Assembly: GCF_013408445.1 (NCBI RefSeq)
Contig: NZ_JACBZL010000001.1
Location: 1,612,001 to 1,676,000 of the forward strand
Direction of reading: 5' to 3'
DNA length: 64,000 bases
Origin: Corynebacterium tuberculostearicum
Lineage (GTDB): Bacteria > Actinomycetota > Actinomycetes > Mycobacteriales > Mycobacteriaceae
A program made the translations under genes and the position numbers. Under the pieces are notes generated by a model that searched no databases, was not told where the DNA came from, and was given only the letters and a program-made list of their open reading frames with translations. Below are positions 9,234-19,074 of this stretch, piece after piece (position 1 is the first letter of the stretch; each line of letters opens with the position of its first letter).

Positions 9234-9257
9234 TCCCCCTTCCATCAGGAAGGAGGA
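9234..9257 (-). terminator. Intrinsic terminator of the second mycoloyltransferase gene
   Basis: Ten-base arms (9234-9243 and 9248-9257, one mismatch) enclose an ATCA loop. On the minus strand the hairpin is followed by ATTTTCTTTTG. It lies 14 bp past the stop codon of the gene at 9272-10285. Confidence 0.85.
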
Positions 9258-9271
9258 TCAGGCCGCGAGAA

Positions 9272-10285
9272 TTACCAAGCGTTCATAACGTTAAGTACCT
9301 GTGGCTTAGAGCGGTTGAGCTGGTAGCCGAACTGTTCCCAGTTGTGCAGACCCTGTGCTGGGTAGTCCACGGTCGGGTTCAGGCCCTGCAGGCGAGCGGC
9401 GCCCTCCCACACGCGGGTGGTGATATTGGAGCCGAACTCGAGTGCAGCACCTGCCGCTTGGTGCTCCGGCAGGTAGTGGCTATCGCCGGCGCCTGGGACA
9501 CCAGAAGCTGCGGAGATGTACAGGTTGGTATTGCGCAACTGCGGAATAAGCAGCAGCGGATCGTTCTGGAAACGCTTCGGGTTAAACAGGGAACCGTACA
9601 TAGCGTTGATGTTGAATCCGCCCGCATCCAGCATGGCAAAGCGCATCATGGTCTGAGCGCCTGGGACCGTGGTGGTCAGGAAGCCGGAGTAGGACAGCGC
9701 CTGACGGAACTGGTTCGGGTGCTTTGCAGCCAGGGTCAGTGCAGCACCGGCGCCCATGGACAGGCCAGCAATGGAGTTGTTGTTGCGGGCAACACCGAAG
9801 TTGCGCTCCAAGTAGCCAGGAAGCTCGCTAGTCAGGAAGGTTTCCCACTTGTAGTTGACCGGATTTTCCAGGTCGTAGGTAGCAGGACCCTGCCAGTCAG
9901 CGTAGAAGGAAGCGGCACCACCGACGGGCATAGCGAGGGTGATGTTGTGCGGCTCGTAGGTCTTGGCAGCATTAACGTCATTTACCCATGCGTTAGTGCG
10001 ATCGGTGGCACGCAGGCCATCTAGCAGGTAGAGGGCAGCATTGCCGCCGCGCTTTGCCGGCTGAACCTGCACCGGAATGGTGCGGCCCATAGCCTGGGAC
10101 CATACGTCGCAACGCTGGACCCACCAGCCAACCTTGTCCCACTCACACGTACCAGTGGCGTCACGGCGCAGCCAGTCGCGGTTGGCTGCCTCTGCCGGCT
10201 GGGAACCCGCCACGACGGCCAGGCCCAAAGCTACGGCAACTGCCATGATGACTGAAAGGACGCGACCCTTGATGGATGCAGTCAT
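9272..10285 (-). CDS. cmt2: Trehalose corynomycolyltransferase (antigen 85-type)
   Basis: 337 residues with a signal peptide (hydrophobic core about residues 10-28, cleavage near PAEA-ANRD). The alpha/beta-hydrolase has nucleophile motif GLSMGAGAAL and a His in QGLHNWEQFGY. It lacks the LGFP repeats of its larger neighbour. It transfers corynomycolate to trehalose or arabinogalactan in the outer envelope. The ATG has GAAGGAGA 6 nt upstream. It lies directly downstream of aftB, the same order as in mycobacteria (Rv3804c next to Rv3805c), but 137 bp away and with its own likely promoter. The symbol follows usual corynebacterial naming by context. Confidence 0.9.
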   Translation of the reverse strand: MTASIKGRVLSVIMAVAVALGLAVVAGSQPAEAANRDWLRRDATGTCEWDKVGWWVQRCDVWSQAMGRTIPVQVQPAKRGGNAALYLLDGLRATDRTNAWVNDVNAAKTYEPHNITLAMPVGGAASFYADWQGPATYDLENPVNYKWETFLTSELPGYLERNFGVARNNNSIAGLSMGAGAALTLAAKHPNQFRQALSYSGFLTTTVPGAQTMMRFAMLDAGGFNINAMYGSLFNPKRFQNDPLLLIPQLRNTNLYISAASGVPGAGDSHYLPEHQAAGAALEFGSNITTRVWEGAARLQGLNPTVDYPAQGLHNWEQFGYQLNRSKPQVLNVMNAW

Positions 10286-10338
10286 CTTTCTCCTTCAAAC
10301 TACTCGGTGATTGTCACTAAGTTCTATCGTCCGGAACC

Positions 10339-10344
10339 TGTATA
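10339..10344 (-). promoter_or_regulatory. Candidate -10 box for the cmt2-type gene
   Basis: On the minus strand TATACA lies about 55 nt before the ATG at 10285 and fits the corynebacterial TANNNT pattern. The -35 region 17 nt upstream (TTATCG) is weak, so this call is tentative. Confidence 0.3.
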
Positions 10345-10422
10345 CCGTTAACGTCACGGATCGATAACAATGTCACAGAATAGTGTAACTTAGGTTCTCC
10401 CTAAAGTCTGCATTTAAAGGGA

Positions 10423-12117
10423 TTAATGCAGGTAGTCAGAGGGATCAGAAGAAAAAGTGAGGGTCCGGCCATCGGTCAGGGAGAATTTAATATTTTTCCA
10501 GAAACGGTCCCAAGTTAGGGGTTCCCTGTATGTGGCGAAGAGTTTCTGAAAATCGGCGTCGGCAAGCGCGGCGCGAGCCTTGGCTGCCTCGTACTTATCA
10601 ATCCACGCCGGGATCTCGTCAATATCGGCCGCGGAATCTGCCACCTGCCACGACATATCCAAGCTCTTGTCGTGCCCAATGCGTCCGCCCTCGATGCGCG
10701 GCTGGCGCGCCGCCAAAGGGTTGCTGAGGCCGATATTGTCCAGCACGCGAATATCCAGCGGCGCATTCATGGAAGACAGGCCCAAATTGAGCAGGTAAAC
10801 GGTCGGCGGATCGGTGCGCGAAGGGTCTGCAGGCGTGGCCGTCCACGAGAACCTATCTTCGCCCTTGATATAGCGGAAGGTCATGGCGTCGCCGGCCTCT
10901 AGCTCGTCGATGCCCTCCTGGTAGTCCTCCATAAACTTGGCGCCGAGGAACTCTTCAGCGCGCATGGGCGGGTCCTGGCGCTGGGTGGCATAGGTCCAGA
11001 AATCGCGCTCGTCCACGATGGAGATCTCATCCGCATAGATGCTGCGATCCACCGGATGTCCGCGTAGAACGATAACCAGCGCCCACACCGCGCAGAGGAC
11101 GGAGACGATCCACATGCGTACACTAACGACAAAGATCGGAAGCAGAATCGCAAAAAGTGGCAGCAGCAGCATGCGGCCGTGCATAAAATCTCCGCCCACG
11201 CGCAAGACGTAAAGCGTATGGATGAGCGCCGCGCCCACAAAAAGATACGTGGCAGTGGCGGTGGAGCGCAGAGCGGTGGGCCGCAGGTCCGCCTTCCATA
11301 GACCGGCAATGGCCAGCACGATGAGCGGCAGGAAGAGCCAGTACGGTCCGGCAAAGTCCGCCAGGTAGGTAAAGCCCTTGTCCCATTCGGAACCCGCCGC
11401 GGACTTGGCCACGGCCGTGTGCGGGGTCAACAGGCCGTAGTAACCCATGCGGAAAATCTCATAGGCCAACGGCAGCGGCACTGCGACGGCAAGAATCTTC
11501 CACCAGCGGTGGGATACGAGCAGCGCGATTCCCACCAGGCCGCCATACAGGGCGAGCTCCGGGCGCACCAGCCAGGACAGCCCGGCCCAGAAGGCGAGCC
11601 AATAGGCTTCGCTATTACTCCCGGAGTGGCGGCGCGGGCGCGACCACCGCAGCAACAGCCACCACAGCACCGCAAGGTAGAAGATGCACAGGCCCCATTC
11701 CAGGCCGGAGGTAAAGAAGTCGCGGGCCGGTGGCAGGGCCACATACACAAGTGCGCCGGCCGGAAGGACGGCGCCAGAGCGCATGCTTGCCGACGCCCCC
11801 GTGCCGACAACCATTGCCGCTACCGCCAGGATAAGGCCCAGGTAAATGGCGATGCCTTCCAAGTTTGCGTGGGAGACCCAGCGCACAAGGAAGATGAGGT
11901 ACTGCCACAGTGTGGAAGTATTGGCCTCCACGCGCTCGCCCATATTGAACACGGGCCCGTTTCCGGCTTCGAGATTGCGCACGGTGCGCAGGACGATGAG
12001 GCCGTCATCGGAAATCCAGCGGCGGGCGAAGCCGCCCCAGAAAGATAAAACACCGATCACAAGAACGGCCGCTGGGGTACTCCAGCGGGCGATACTCTTG
12101 TGGTCGGTGTTAAGCAC
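10423..12117 (-). CDS. aftB: Arabinofuranosyltransferase AftB (Rv3805c-like)
   Basis: 564 residues. The N-terminal two thirds hold about ten hydrophobic membrane segments. The first (about residues 17-33) is followed by WISDDGLI and the NMGERVEANTSTLWQ loop, which carry the acidic residues expected in the first extracellular loop of GT-C enzymes. The C-terminal part is soluble and extracytoplasmic. AftB adds terminal beta-1,2 arabinofuranose units to arabinogalactan from decaprenyl-phosphoryl-arabinose. It lies 53 bp downstream of ubiA, which makes the precursor of that donor, in the conserved galactan/arabinan gene order. Assignment rests on topology and synteny. Confidence 0.88.
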   Translation of the reverse strand: MLNTDHKSIARWSTPAAVLVIGVLSFWGGFARRWISDDGLIVLRTVRNLEAGNGPVFNMGERVEANTSTLWQYLIFLVRWVSHANLEGIAIYLGLILAVAAMVVGTGASASMRSGAVLPAGALVYVALPPARDFFTSGLEWGLCIFYLAVLWWLLLRWSRPRRHSGSNSEAYWLAFWAGLSWLVRPELALYGGLVGIALLVSHRWWKILAVAVPLPLAYEIFRMGYYGLLTPHTAVAKSAAGSEWDKGFTYLADFAGPYWLFLPLIVLAIAGLWKADLRPTALRSTATATYLFVGAALIHTLYVLRVGGDFMHGRMLLLPLFAILLPIFVVSVRMWIVSVLCAVWALVIVLRGHPVDRSIYADEISIVDERDFWTYATQRQDPPMRAEEFLGAKFMEDYQEGIDELEAGDAMTFRYIKGEDRFSWTATPADPSRTDPPTVYLLNLGLSSMNAPLDIRVLDNIGLSNPLAARQPRIEGGRIGHDKSLDMSWQVADSAADIDEIPAWIDKYEAAKARAALADADFQKLFATYREPLTWDRFWKNIKFSLTDGRTLTFSSDPSDYLH

Positions 12118-12170
12118 GGGGAGAAAGTTTATCAGCCCCGCAGAAAATTTCTACATCGTTTCCGCTGTGT

Positions 12171-13151
12171 CTAGAACAACGGCATGATATAAACCGCCAT
12201 GGCAATGCAGGCGAGCCAAGCCAAAGCGAGAACCTGCAAAGTGCGGTCCTCCAGTGCAATCTCGTCCGGTGCGCCACCCTGGCCGCGGTCCACATCGGCC
12301 GCGTAGCGCAGGATGGCGATAGTAAACGGCACCATGGAAATCTGGTACCACACGCCACCGGTCTGGGCGTCGTTAGCAAGCTCGAAGCCCCACAGGGTGT
12401 AGCAGATAACCACCGCGGTGGCGGCTAGGGTCCACACGAAGCGCAGGTAGGTGGGCGTATAGCCCTCCAGGGACTTGCGGATTTTCGCTCCGGTTTGTTC
12501 TACCAACAGGATCTCCGAGTAGCGCTTGCCGGAGGCCATAAACAGCGAGCCGAACGCCGCCACCAGCAGGAACCACTGGGACAGCTCGATGCCTGCGGCT
12601 ACGCCACCGGCCATGGTGCGCAGCATGAAGCCGGAAGACACCAGCGCAATATCGATCACCGGCATATGCTTCCAGCCAAAGCAATAGCCCAACTGCAGCG
12701 CGATATAAATCGCCATCACGATAGCCAGCTGCGGGCCGGCGGTGGCAAGGAAAGACAGGCCGATGGACAGGCCGATGAGCACCACGGCCATGACATAGGC
12801 GAGCTTAATCGGCAGCACGCCCGAGGCAATCGGGCGGAAGCGCTTGGTCGGATGCTCTTGGTCCTCGCGCCAGTCCTTCGCATCGTTAATCAGGTAGATG
12901 GAGGAAGCGCCGAGGCAAAAGACGACGAAGGCCAAGAGGACGTCGAGAAGCACACGGCCGTGGAATAACGCATCGGCGCCGGCCGCGGCGGGGGCGGCCA
13001 GCACCAGGACGTTTTTGACCCACTGCTTGGGGCGCAGGGCCTTAATCATGCCATCGGCAAGATTCTTCGGCGGCTTGCGCTTGCGGCCGGTATCTACGCC
13101 GGAGGTGTGCGGTTCCGAATGGAAAAAGTGCTGGTTTCCATCATCACTCAT
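12171..13151 (-). CDS. ubiA: Decaprenyl-phosphate phosphoribosyltransferase (UbiA family)
   Basis: 326 residues with about nine membrane segments. The UbiA prenyl-phosphate/Mg motif is NDAKDWREDQEHP (about residues 86-98), with a second acidic loop after RYSEILL. It transfers 5-phosphoribose from PRPP to decaprenyl phosphate, the first committed step toward decaprenyl-phosphoryl-arabinose, the arabinan donor. The start overlaps the upstream PAP2 phosphatase gene by 8 bp, so the two are translationally coupled. The phosphatase is thought to act on this enzyme's product. A soluble N-terminal extension of about 35 residues precedes the first membrane helix. Confidence 0.93.
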   Translation of the reverse strand: MSDDGNQHFFHSEPHTSGVDTGRKRKPPKNLADGMIKALRPKQWVKNVLVLAAPAAAGADALFHGRVLLDVLLAFVVFCLGASSIYLINDAKDWREDQEHPTKRFRPIASGVLPIKLAYVMAVVLIGLSIGLSFLATAGPQLAIVMAIYIALQLGYCFGWKHMPVIDIALVSSGFMLRTMAGGVAAGIELSQWFLLVAAFGSLFMASGKRYSEILLVEQTGAKIRKSLEGYTPTYLRFVWTLAATAVVICYTLWGFELANDAQTGGVWYQISMVPFTIAILRYAADVDRGQGGAPDEIALEDRTLQVLALAWLACIAMAVYIMPLF

Positions 13152-13659
13152 GCTTCATTCCTTTCATCACGACCTCCGCGGTAGCAGCGCCGATGGCCGC
13201 ACCCACGGCCGTGTCTGTTGGATAGTGCACTCCGAGCACCATACGCGATGCCATCATTACCGGCACGCCGAGAAGGGGCGCCTTGCGGCCGGTCAGGCGG
13301 CTTACCGCCACCAGGAATGCGGTGGTCGAAGTCGCGTGCGAGCTAGGGAAAGACAATGTGGAGGGCGTCTTTACCCCCACGCGCACGTACGGATAATCCG
13401 GGCGCTTGCGGCGCACGATGCGCTTGAGCACCACACTGGCGGCGTGCGCGAGGAAGGCGGCGGCCCCAACACGGACCCAGCCTTCGCGGCGGCGCTTGTC
13501 GATGCCCGCCCCTACCGCAGCGCTGCCCATCCAACCTAAGGCATGCTCGCCCCAGTGGCTAAGCCCGCGGGCGGTGGGAAGTACGCCGGGCACGTCGAAA
13601 GCCGCACCCTGGATGGACTCGAGGACGCGCGATTCGGCTACGGAAAGCTTATTGGGCAT
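13144..13659 (-). CDS. PAP2-family phosphatase (Rv3807c-like)
   Basis: 171 residues. The three phosphatase motifs are present: KRIVRRKRPD, PSSHATST and MVLGVHYPTDTAVG. A short hydrophobic character fits membrane association. The mycobacterial homologue at this position is proposed to remove the 5-phosphate from decaprenyl-phosphoryl-5-phosphoribose. The gene overlaps glfT2 by 11 bp upstream and ubiA by 8 bp downstream, so the three form a tightly coupled operon. The substrate is inferred from this context. Confidence 0.88.
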   Translation of the reverse strand: MPNKLSVAESRVLESIQGAAFDVPGVLPTARGLSHWGEHALGWMGSAAVGAGIDKRRREGWVRVGAAAFLAHAASVVLKRIVRRKRPDYPYVRVGVKTPSTLSFPSSHATSTTAFLVAVSRLTGRKAPLLGVPVMMASRMVLGVHYPTDTAVGAAIGAATAEVVMKGMKHE

Positions 13660-15601
13660 CGAAGACCTTCTTCCACGACTCGCGCGAGGTCAGCTCCGGC
13701 TGGGCCGCGCGGTATTCGGCGCGCAGGTCGTCGAAGTTCTCTTCGATTTCCTTCAGCAATTCGCGGGTCTGGGCCACGAGGTCCTTAGCTAGGTCGCGAT
13801 CACGCTTGCGGAAGGCCACGCCGGTGCCACCCGCGGTGGACACGGTGGCCGAATCTACGCGGGACAAGGTGAACCAGCGGGCCTCGTCCGGGGTGAGGTT
13901 GAGCTGCGGCGCCTCATAGTGCGCAGCGTCTTCCTTGCTGACGAGGTGCTTGAGACCCTTGATGGCCCACGGGATCTTCTTAATCTTGGCCAGGCGGCCG
14001 CCGACATTGCGGGTGGGCACGCCCGGCGCGCCGGTGGGAGCCGGGAGCTCATCGGCGGATTCCAGGATGACGGCATCGGAGTAGTTCTTGCGGATCTGCG
14101 CGATGCGCGGCAGCGAAGACTCCAGGATGTCGAAGAGATGGTCCGGCCCGGCCAGGAAGTCTCGCATAGCCTCAATCTGGATGGCCATGGTGGAGTATTC
14201 CATGCACATGGTGTGCTTGAGAGTGGACTTAAAGATGGACTTGGTAATGCCCTTGGCCGGCCCCTCGTGGTACATCGCGGCCACGATGAGGCGGTTGCGC
14301 AGGTGGAAGTAGGCCTGCCAGTCAATGGCATCGTCCTTATCCGCCCAGGCCATGTGCCAGATAGCGGCGCCCGGCCAGGTCACCGTGGGGAATCCGTTGC
14401 GCGCCGCGCGCAGGGAGTACTCGGTATCGTCCCACTTGATAAACAGCGGCAGCGGCTGGCCGTTGGTTTCTGCCACGATGCGCGGGAAGAGGCACATCCA
14501 CCAGCCGTTGTACTCCACGTCAACGCGGCGATGCAGCGCGCGGGAATCGTACTTCTTGGGATCCAGGTGAGTCTCGCGGGTGCCGATGGCGCGCAGCGGG
14601 TACTTGGCAAAGTCGTGGTCGTAGACGGCGTGCGGCGCCGCGCCCCACATGAAATCGGCACGGTTGACCTGCTCGCCGGTGGTGCGCAGCTGGGAGCGCT
14701 CCTGCAGGTTGAGCATCTGGCCGCCGACGATGATGGGCTTGGCCGCGTAGCGGGCCGCCTGAACCGCACGCAGCACGGAGTCCGGCTCGATGGCGATGTC
14801 ATCGTCCATGTACAGGATGAAGGGCGATTCGGTATTTTCCAGCGCCTCGTACATGATGCGGGAGTAGCCGCCGGAGCCGCCCAGGTTGCCCTGGCGGAAT
14901 TCGCGGAAGCGCTCACCAAAGTGGGCCACCGCCTCGTCGTAACCCGGCTCATCGGCCGGGTGCTGGTTGCCTTGATCCGGCATGAGGACGAAGTCGATGA
15001 TGCCGTCGACTACCGGGTCCTCGGCCAGCGCCTTGAGCGCTGCCACGGCATCGGTCGGGCGGTTAAAGGTGGGAATACCAACCGCCACGCGCTTGTCCTG
15101 CGCCGGCTGCTCGGTGCCGTCCGGCAAAAGCTGTGGGCCGGGGGCATGGGGGGAGCACCAGGCGGCGTCGGCAAGCGTGGTTTCCTGCTCGGCGGTGATA
15201 TCGAACCACAGCCAGCCGCCATCCTCGAAGTTCTTAAGCGGCAGCTCGAACTCGTGGTGGCCGGTGCCTACCAGGTGGTTGGCCACGGAAATGCGCTGGC
15301 CATCCTGCTTGGAGCGGTAGAGGGAAATATTTGCTTGACCCTCAATGTCCAGGCTGAGGATTACGGAGCGCAGCTGGGACCAGCGGCGCCAGTAGGAGGC
15401 TGGGAAGGCGTTGAAGTAGGTTTCAAAAGATGCTTCCTCGCCGGCCGGGATGGTGACGGAGGTGCGGTTAAACCAGCTGAGGCGTTCGCGGTTTTGCTCG
15501 GCTTCGATGAGGTAGAGCATCCGCACATCAAAGGGCTCGCCGCGCTTAGGCAGCAGGATGCGCTGCAGGGGCTCATGGGCCTGGGTGTTGTTGGCAGTCA
15601 C
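13649..15601 (-). CDS. glfT2: Galactofuranosyltransferase GlfT2
   Basis: 650 residues, the usual length for the polymerising galactofuranosyltransferase. An N-terminal beta-rich domain (about residues 1-165) precedes a GT-A glycosyltransferase fold starting at VAVGIPTFNRP. The metal-binding motif YMDDDIA and a WDDTEYSLRA acceptor-site motif are visible, followed by a helical C-terminal domain. It builds the galactan chain of arabinogalactan from UDP-galactofuranose on the cytoplasmic face; the donor comes from Glf, encoded at 17860-19056. It is the first gene of the glfT2-PAP2-ubiA-aftB unit. Confidence 0.95.
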   Translation of the reverse strand: MTANNTQAHEPLQRILLPKRGEPFDVRMLYLIEAEQNRERLSWFNRTSVTIPAGEEASFETYFNAFPASYWRRWSQLRSVILSLDIEGQANISLYRSKQDGQRISVANHLVGTGHHEFELPLKNFEDGGWLWFDITAEQETTLADAAWCSPHAPGPQLLPDGTEQPAQDKRVAVGIPTFNRPTDAVAALKALAEDPVVDGIIDFVLMPDQGNQHPADEPGYDEAVAHFGERFREFRQGNLGGSGGYSRIMYEALENTESPFILYMDDDIAIEPDSVLRAVQAARYAAKPIIVGGQMLNLQERSQLRTTGEQVNRADFMWGAAPHAVYDHDFAKYPLRAIGTRETHLDPKKYDSRALHRRVDVEYNGWWMCLFPRIVAETNGQPLPLFIKWDDTEYSLRAARNGFPTVTWPGAAIWHMAWADKDDAIDWQAYFHLRNRLIVAAMYHEGPAKGITKSIFKSTLKHTMCMEYSTMAIQIEAMRDFLAGPDHLFDILESSLPRIAQIRKNYSDAVILESADELPAPTGAPGVPTRNVGGRLAKIKKIPWAIKGLKHLVSKEDAAHYEAPQLNLTPDEARWFTLSRVDSATVSTAGGTGVAFRKRDRDLAKDLVAQTRELLKEIEENFDDLRAEYRAAQPELTSRESWKKVFDAQ

Positions 15602-15693
15602 GATAGCTTCGATTCTCCAAACGGTATAAACAGTAGTCAGCGATTTAGCGTAGTTGCTTTTGCATAAGTACTACGGTTTACACGCGGAGCCCG

Positions 15694-15699
15694 TATTAT
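15694..15699 (+). promoter_or_regulatory. -10 box, leaderless start of the TPM-like gene
   Basis: TATTAT ends 8 nt before the ATG at 15708, placing the transcription start at or next to the start codon. No Shine-Dalgarno is visible, which supports leaderless translation and this choice of start. Confidence 0.5.
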
Positions 15700-15707
15700 G
15701 GAACATC

Positions 15708-16970
15708 ATGAGATGGGTTCCTTGCGCGGCAGCAGTGGGTCTTCTCGCTGTAGCCAGCGCGCCCGCCGCTATCGCAGAGGAAAAGCCCGCGGTGGAGTTT
15801 CTGGACCACGCCCAAATCCTTAGCACTTCGGACGAAGAGGCCATCAAATCGCAAGCCCAGTCCATGCATTTGCCGGATTCCGTGCACGAGGTCCTCTACG
15901 CTACGTACCCGAATTCGGGCGAGGAATTTTCCCGCACCCTGTTCCATGACTTGGAACGCGAGCATCCACAGTTCATCAGCGGAAGTGGGCTACAGAAAAA
16001 TGTGCTCGTCATCGCGGTAGGTTTTGAGCCCAATAGTATGGCCGTGCACTGCGGCACAGAGGTGTGCCAGGACATCAAGATTTATGACGAAGGCCGCATG
16101 GACGGCATCTTGGACCAGATGCGGCCGGCGCTGGCGGACGATGACTATACCGTCGGCATGATCCTAGCGACGCGTGCCGCCGCGGATACCACCGTGCGCC
16201 GGCAATATACGCAGGATGTGCCCACGTGGTCCTTATTCATCGCAGCCACTATGGTGCTCGTGGTTCTGGGCGCGGTTGGCCTCATTTCCTACTTGTTCAT
16301 CCGCCGCGCCCGAGTGCGCACGCGCTACGATTATATTAAGGGCGCTCGCGACGGGGCTGAGGAGCTCATCAAGCGCACGGAGACACGGATTGACGCCCTG
16401 CATTCCCCTTTGGCGGGCGACTACCTGAAGGTACAGTGGCGCTCTCTGGTCAATCAGTACACTGATGCGCGGCCGACGCTCAAGGCGCTGGAGGACATCC
16501 AAGACTATTCGCTTCACGCTGCCTCCATCAAGGAGGCCTACAAAGCGCTCAAGCAGATCAATACGGCCGCAGCGCAGATAGATTCCCTGGAAAGTTTCTG
16601 CGACGGCGATACTGCGGTGCGCGCGGGCGAGGTGCAATGGCTGCTTGGCGACGCCCAAGCGGCCCTCTCTCGCCAGCCCGACAACGCCAGCCTCCGCGAG
16701 ATGACCCAGCGAGTCAGTAAACTATCTCAGGACCTTTCGCGGGATGACTTTGACTTCGCCTTCGCTCGCCTCTTAGAGGACTACCATCCCCTGGTCGGCG
16801 CGCTGCCAGAACGGCTATATCCGCAGCGCGACCGCAAAACTCCCCCACTCCTGGGCACGCCGGAATGGCGCCCCGGTATGGGCACGCACTACATGCCCTA
16901 TAGGTTTGCGGGCTTCTGGGTGGCTAATAATAACGTCTCCTCCCAGCTGCCCGACCCGTACCGCTTCTAG
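15708..16970 (+). CDS. TPM-like membrane protein (DUF5129-like)
   Basis: 420 residues from the ATG at 15708; an upstream ATG at 15654 would put 18 residues in front of the signal peptide and is less likely. A signal peptide ends near PAAIAEE. The extracytoplasmic domain (to about residue 165) resembles TPM domains and has two cysteines (HCGTEVCQD). One membrane helix follows (ATMVLVVLGAVG, about residues 180-205), then a cytoplasmic helical region of about 200 residues. The function is unknown; TPM proteins occur in membrane quality control and envelope processes. It diverges from glfT2 and overlaps the converging gene's end by 4 bp. Confidence 0.75.
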   Translation: MRWVPCAAAVGLLAVASAPAAIAEEKPAVEFLDHAQILSTSDEEAIKSQAQSMHLPDSVHEVLYATYPNSGEEFSRTLFHDLEREHPQFISGSGLQKNVLVIAVGFEPNSMAVHCGTEVCQDIKIYDEGRMDGILDQMRPALADDDYTVGMILATRAAADTTVRRQYTQDVPTWSLFIAATMVLVVLGAVGLISYLFIRRARVRTRYDYIKGARDGAEELIKRTETRIDALHSPLAGDYLKVQWRSLVNQYTDARPTLKALEDIQDYSLHAASIKEAYKALKQINTAAAQIDSLESFCDGDTAVRAGEVQWLLGDAQAALSRQPDNASLREMTQRVSKLSQDLSRDDFDFAFARLLEDYHPLVGALPERLYPQRDRKTPPLLGTPEWRPGMGTHYMPYRFAGFWVANNNVSSQLPDPYRF

Positions 16971-17554
16971 GCGTTGACCGGTTCGGCTACCGGGTCAATG
17001 CCCAGCTTGTTGAGCATGTAGAGTACGCGGGCTTCGAGGTCATCAGCCAATTCGCGCGCCTCCTCCACGGTATCCGCAGCAGGAATATCCCAAATCTTGA
17101 TGTCCTTGCCCGCCTCATCGCGCTCTACCTCGCGGCCCAAGAACACGATGTAATCCGGCATCGCTACCGTGCGCACCTCGTCGAGGTACTTATTCGGGGC
17201 CTCACCCATGCCGCGCTCGTTCATGACGTGGGCAAGGTGGCCTTCCGCTTCGTTTTCTGGGTGAGCAACGGCGGTATCTACAAAGAGGGCCTCGCCGGCG
17301 TGCTTGCGGGTAAGTTCCGCTGCGGCTTGGGCCAGCGCATTATTGGTACCGGCAGCAAAGCGAACGTGCAGGCGGTGAGCACCGAAGTAGTCGCGCACCT
17401 CACGCTCCACCAAAAGCGGCACGAATTCCTCGAGCTCCGCCTTCTTGGTGTGCTTGGCAATAACCTCATCGAGCTTGGCATCGATTTCCGCGGCCGTGTA
17501 CTCGTGGCCGTAGTTCTCGTGCAGATCCTGGCGCAGGGTTTCAAACTGGTTCAT
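16967..17554 (-). CDS. ArsC/low-molecular-weight phosphatase-like protein without catalytic Cys
   Basis: 195 residues. The N-terminal 55 or so residues form helices of the kind found as a three-helix dimerisation domain in actinobacterial arsenate reductases. The rest follows the low-molecular-weight tyrosine phosphatase/ArsC fold: a strand HVRFAAGTNNALAQAAAE where the CX5R phosphate loop should be, and KIWDIPAADTVEEAREL near the end where active enzymes have WDLPDP. The loop has no cysteine or arginine (AAGTNNAL), so it should be catalytically dead. It may be a regulatory or binding protein. It ends convergently with the TPM-like gene. Fold assignment is by eye. Confidence 0.75.
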   Translation of the reverse strand: MNQFETLRQDLHENYGHEYTAAEIDAKLDEVIAKHTKKAELEEFVPLLVEREVRDYFGAHRLHVRFAAGTNNALAQAAAELTRKHAGEALFVDTAVAHPENEAEGHLAHVMNERGMGEAPNKYLDEVRTVAMPDYIVFLGREVERDEAGKDIKIWDIPAADTVEEARELADDLEARVLYMLNKLGIDPVAEPVNA

Positions 17555-17630
17555 TGTTATCCCCTTTCTCGGATTATTGTCCCGTTTGCTAATTGTTAAC
17601 CTGTCGTTAACTTTAATGGTTAACGTTGGG

Positions 17631-17819
17631 TTAAGTCAAACGGTTGGGAATGACCCAATAGTTTTCTGCACCAAAAAGCGGAAAGGCCCGCCGGGAGTTC
17701 CGGCAGGCCTTCTTGGACTGTTCCTTCTTTTTATCGGGAATGCGCGATGCGCGGCTACGCAATTTCAGGTGCTCCTGCAGCCGCTCCGGCGACATTTTCC
17801 ACATGCGGCGGTCAGCCAT
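17631..17819 (-). CDS. Small basic protein whose ORF contains an intrinsic terminator
   Basis: 62 codons starting MADRRMWKMSPERL. The start has a near-perfect Shine-Dalgarno (AAAGGAGGTGA, 5 nt from ATG), so translation is well supported. The product is very basic (SRASRIPDKKKEQSKKACR). Codons 37-46 also form the terminator hairpin at 17683-17711 and codons 47-49 its U-tract, so a terminated mRNA would end without a stop codon. This layout is known from ribosome-rescue factors such as ArfA and BrfA, which are controlled by tmRNA. I see no clear sequence match to either, so the role is only a hypothesis. It lies 40 bp after glf. Confidence 0.6.
   Translation of the reverse strand: MADRRMWKMSPERLQEHLKLRSRASRIPDKKKEQSKKACRNSRRAFPLFGAENYWVIPNRLT
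17671..17711 (-). terminator. Intrinsic terminator located inside the small ORF
   Basis: On the minus strand AAGGCC-T-GCCGG, loop AACTC, CCGGC-G-GGCCTT (17711-17683, one internal mismatch) is followed by TCCGCTTTTTGG. It lies within the coding sequence of the 62-codon ORF, about 40 nt before its stop codon. It probably ends the glf-side transcript too. Confidence 0.8.
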
Positions 17820-17823
17820 GCCG

Positions 17824-17846
17824 TCACCTCCTTTCTTCAGAGGTGA
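17824..17846 (-). promoter_or_regulatory. Shine-Dalgarno-sequestering hairpin of the small ORF
   Basis: On the minus strand TCACCTC (17846-17840) can pair perfectly with GAGGTGA (17830-17824), the core of the Shine-Dalgarno, across a 9-nt loop. Pairing would block ribosome binding. It lies between the glf stop codon and the small ORF's ATG at 17819. Confidence 0.55.
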
Positions 17847-17859
17847 TCAAGCATAGCGC

Positions 17860-19074
<1,215 letters not shown>

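Noticed and set aside
10386..10412. Terminator after aftB
   Set aside because: CCCT/AGGG arms near here are short and mismatched, with no U-tract; too weak to report.
13919..15667. 582-codon plus-strand open frame antisense to glfT2
   Set aside because: It mirrors a high-GC coding sequence, has no recognisable domain or ribosome site, and glfT2 on the other strand has every expected motif.
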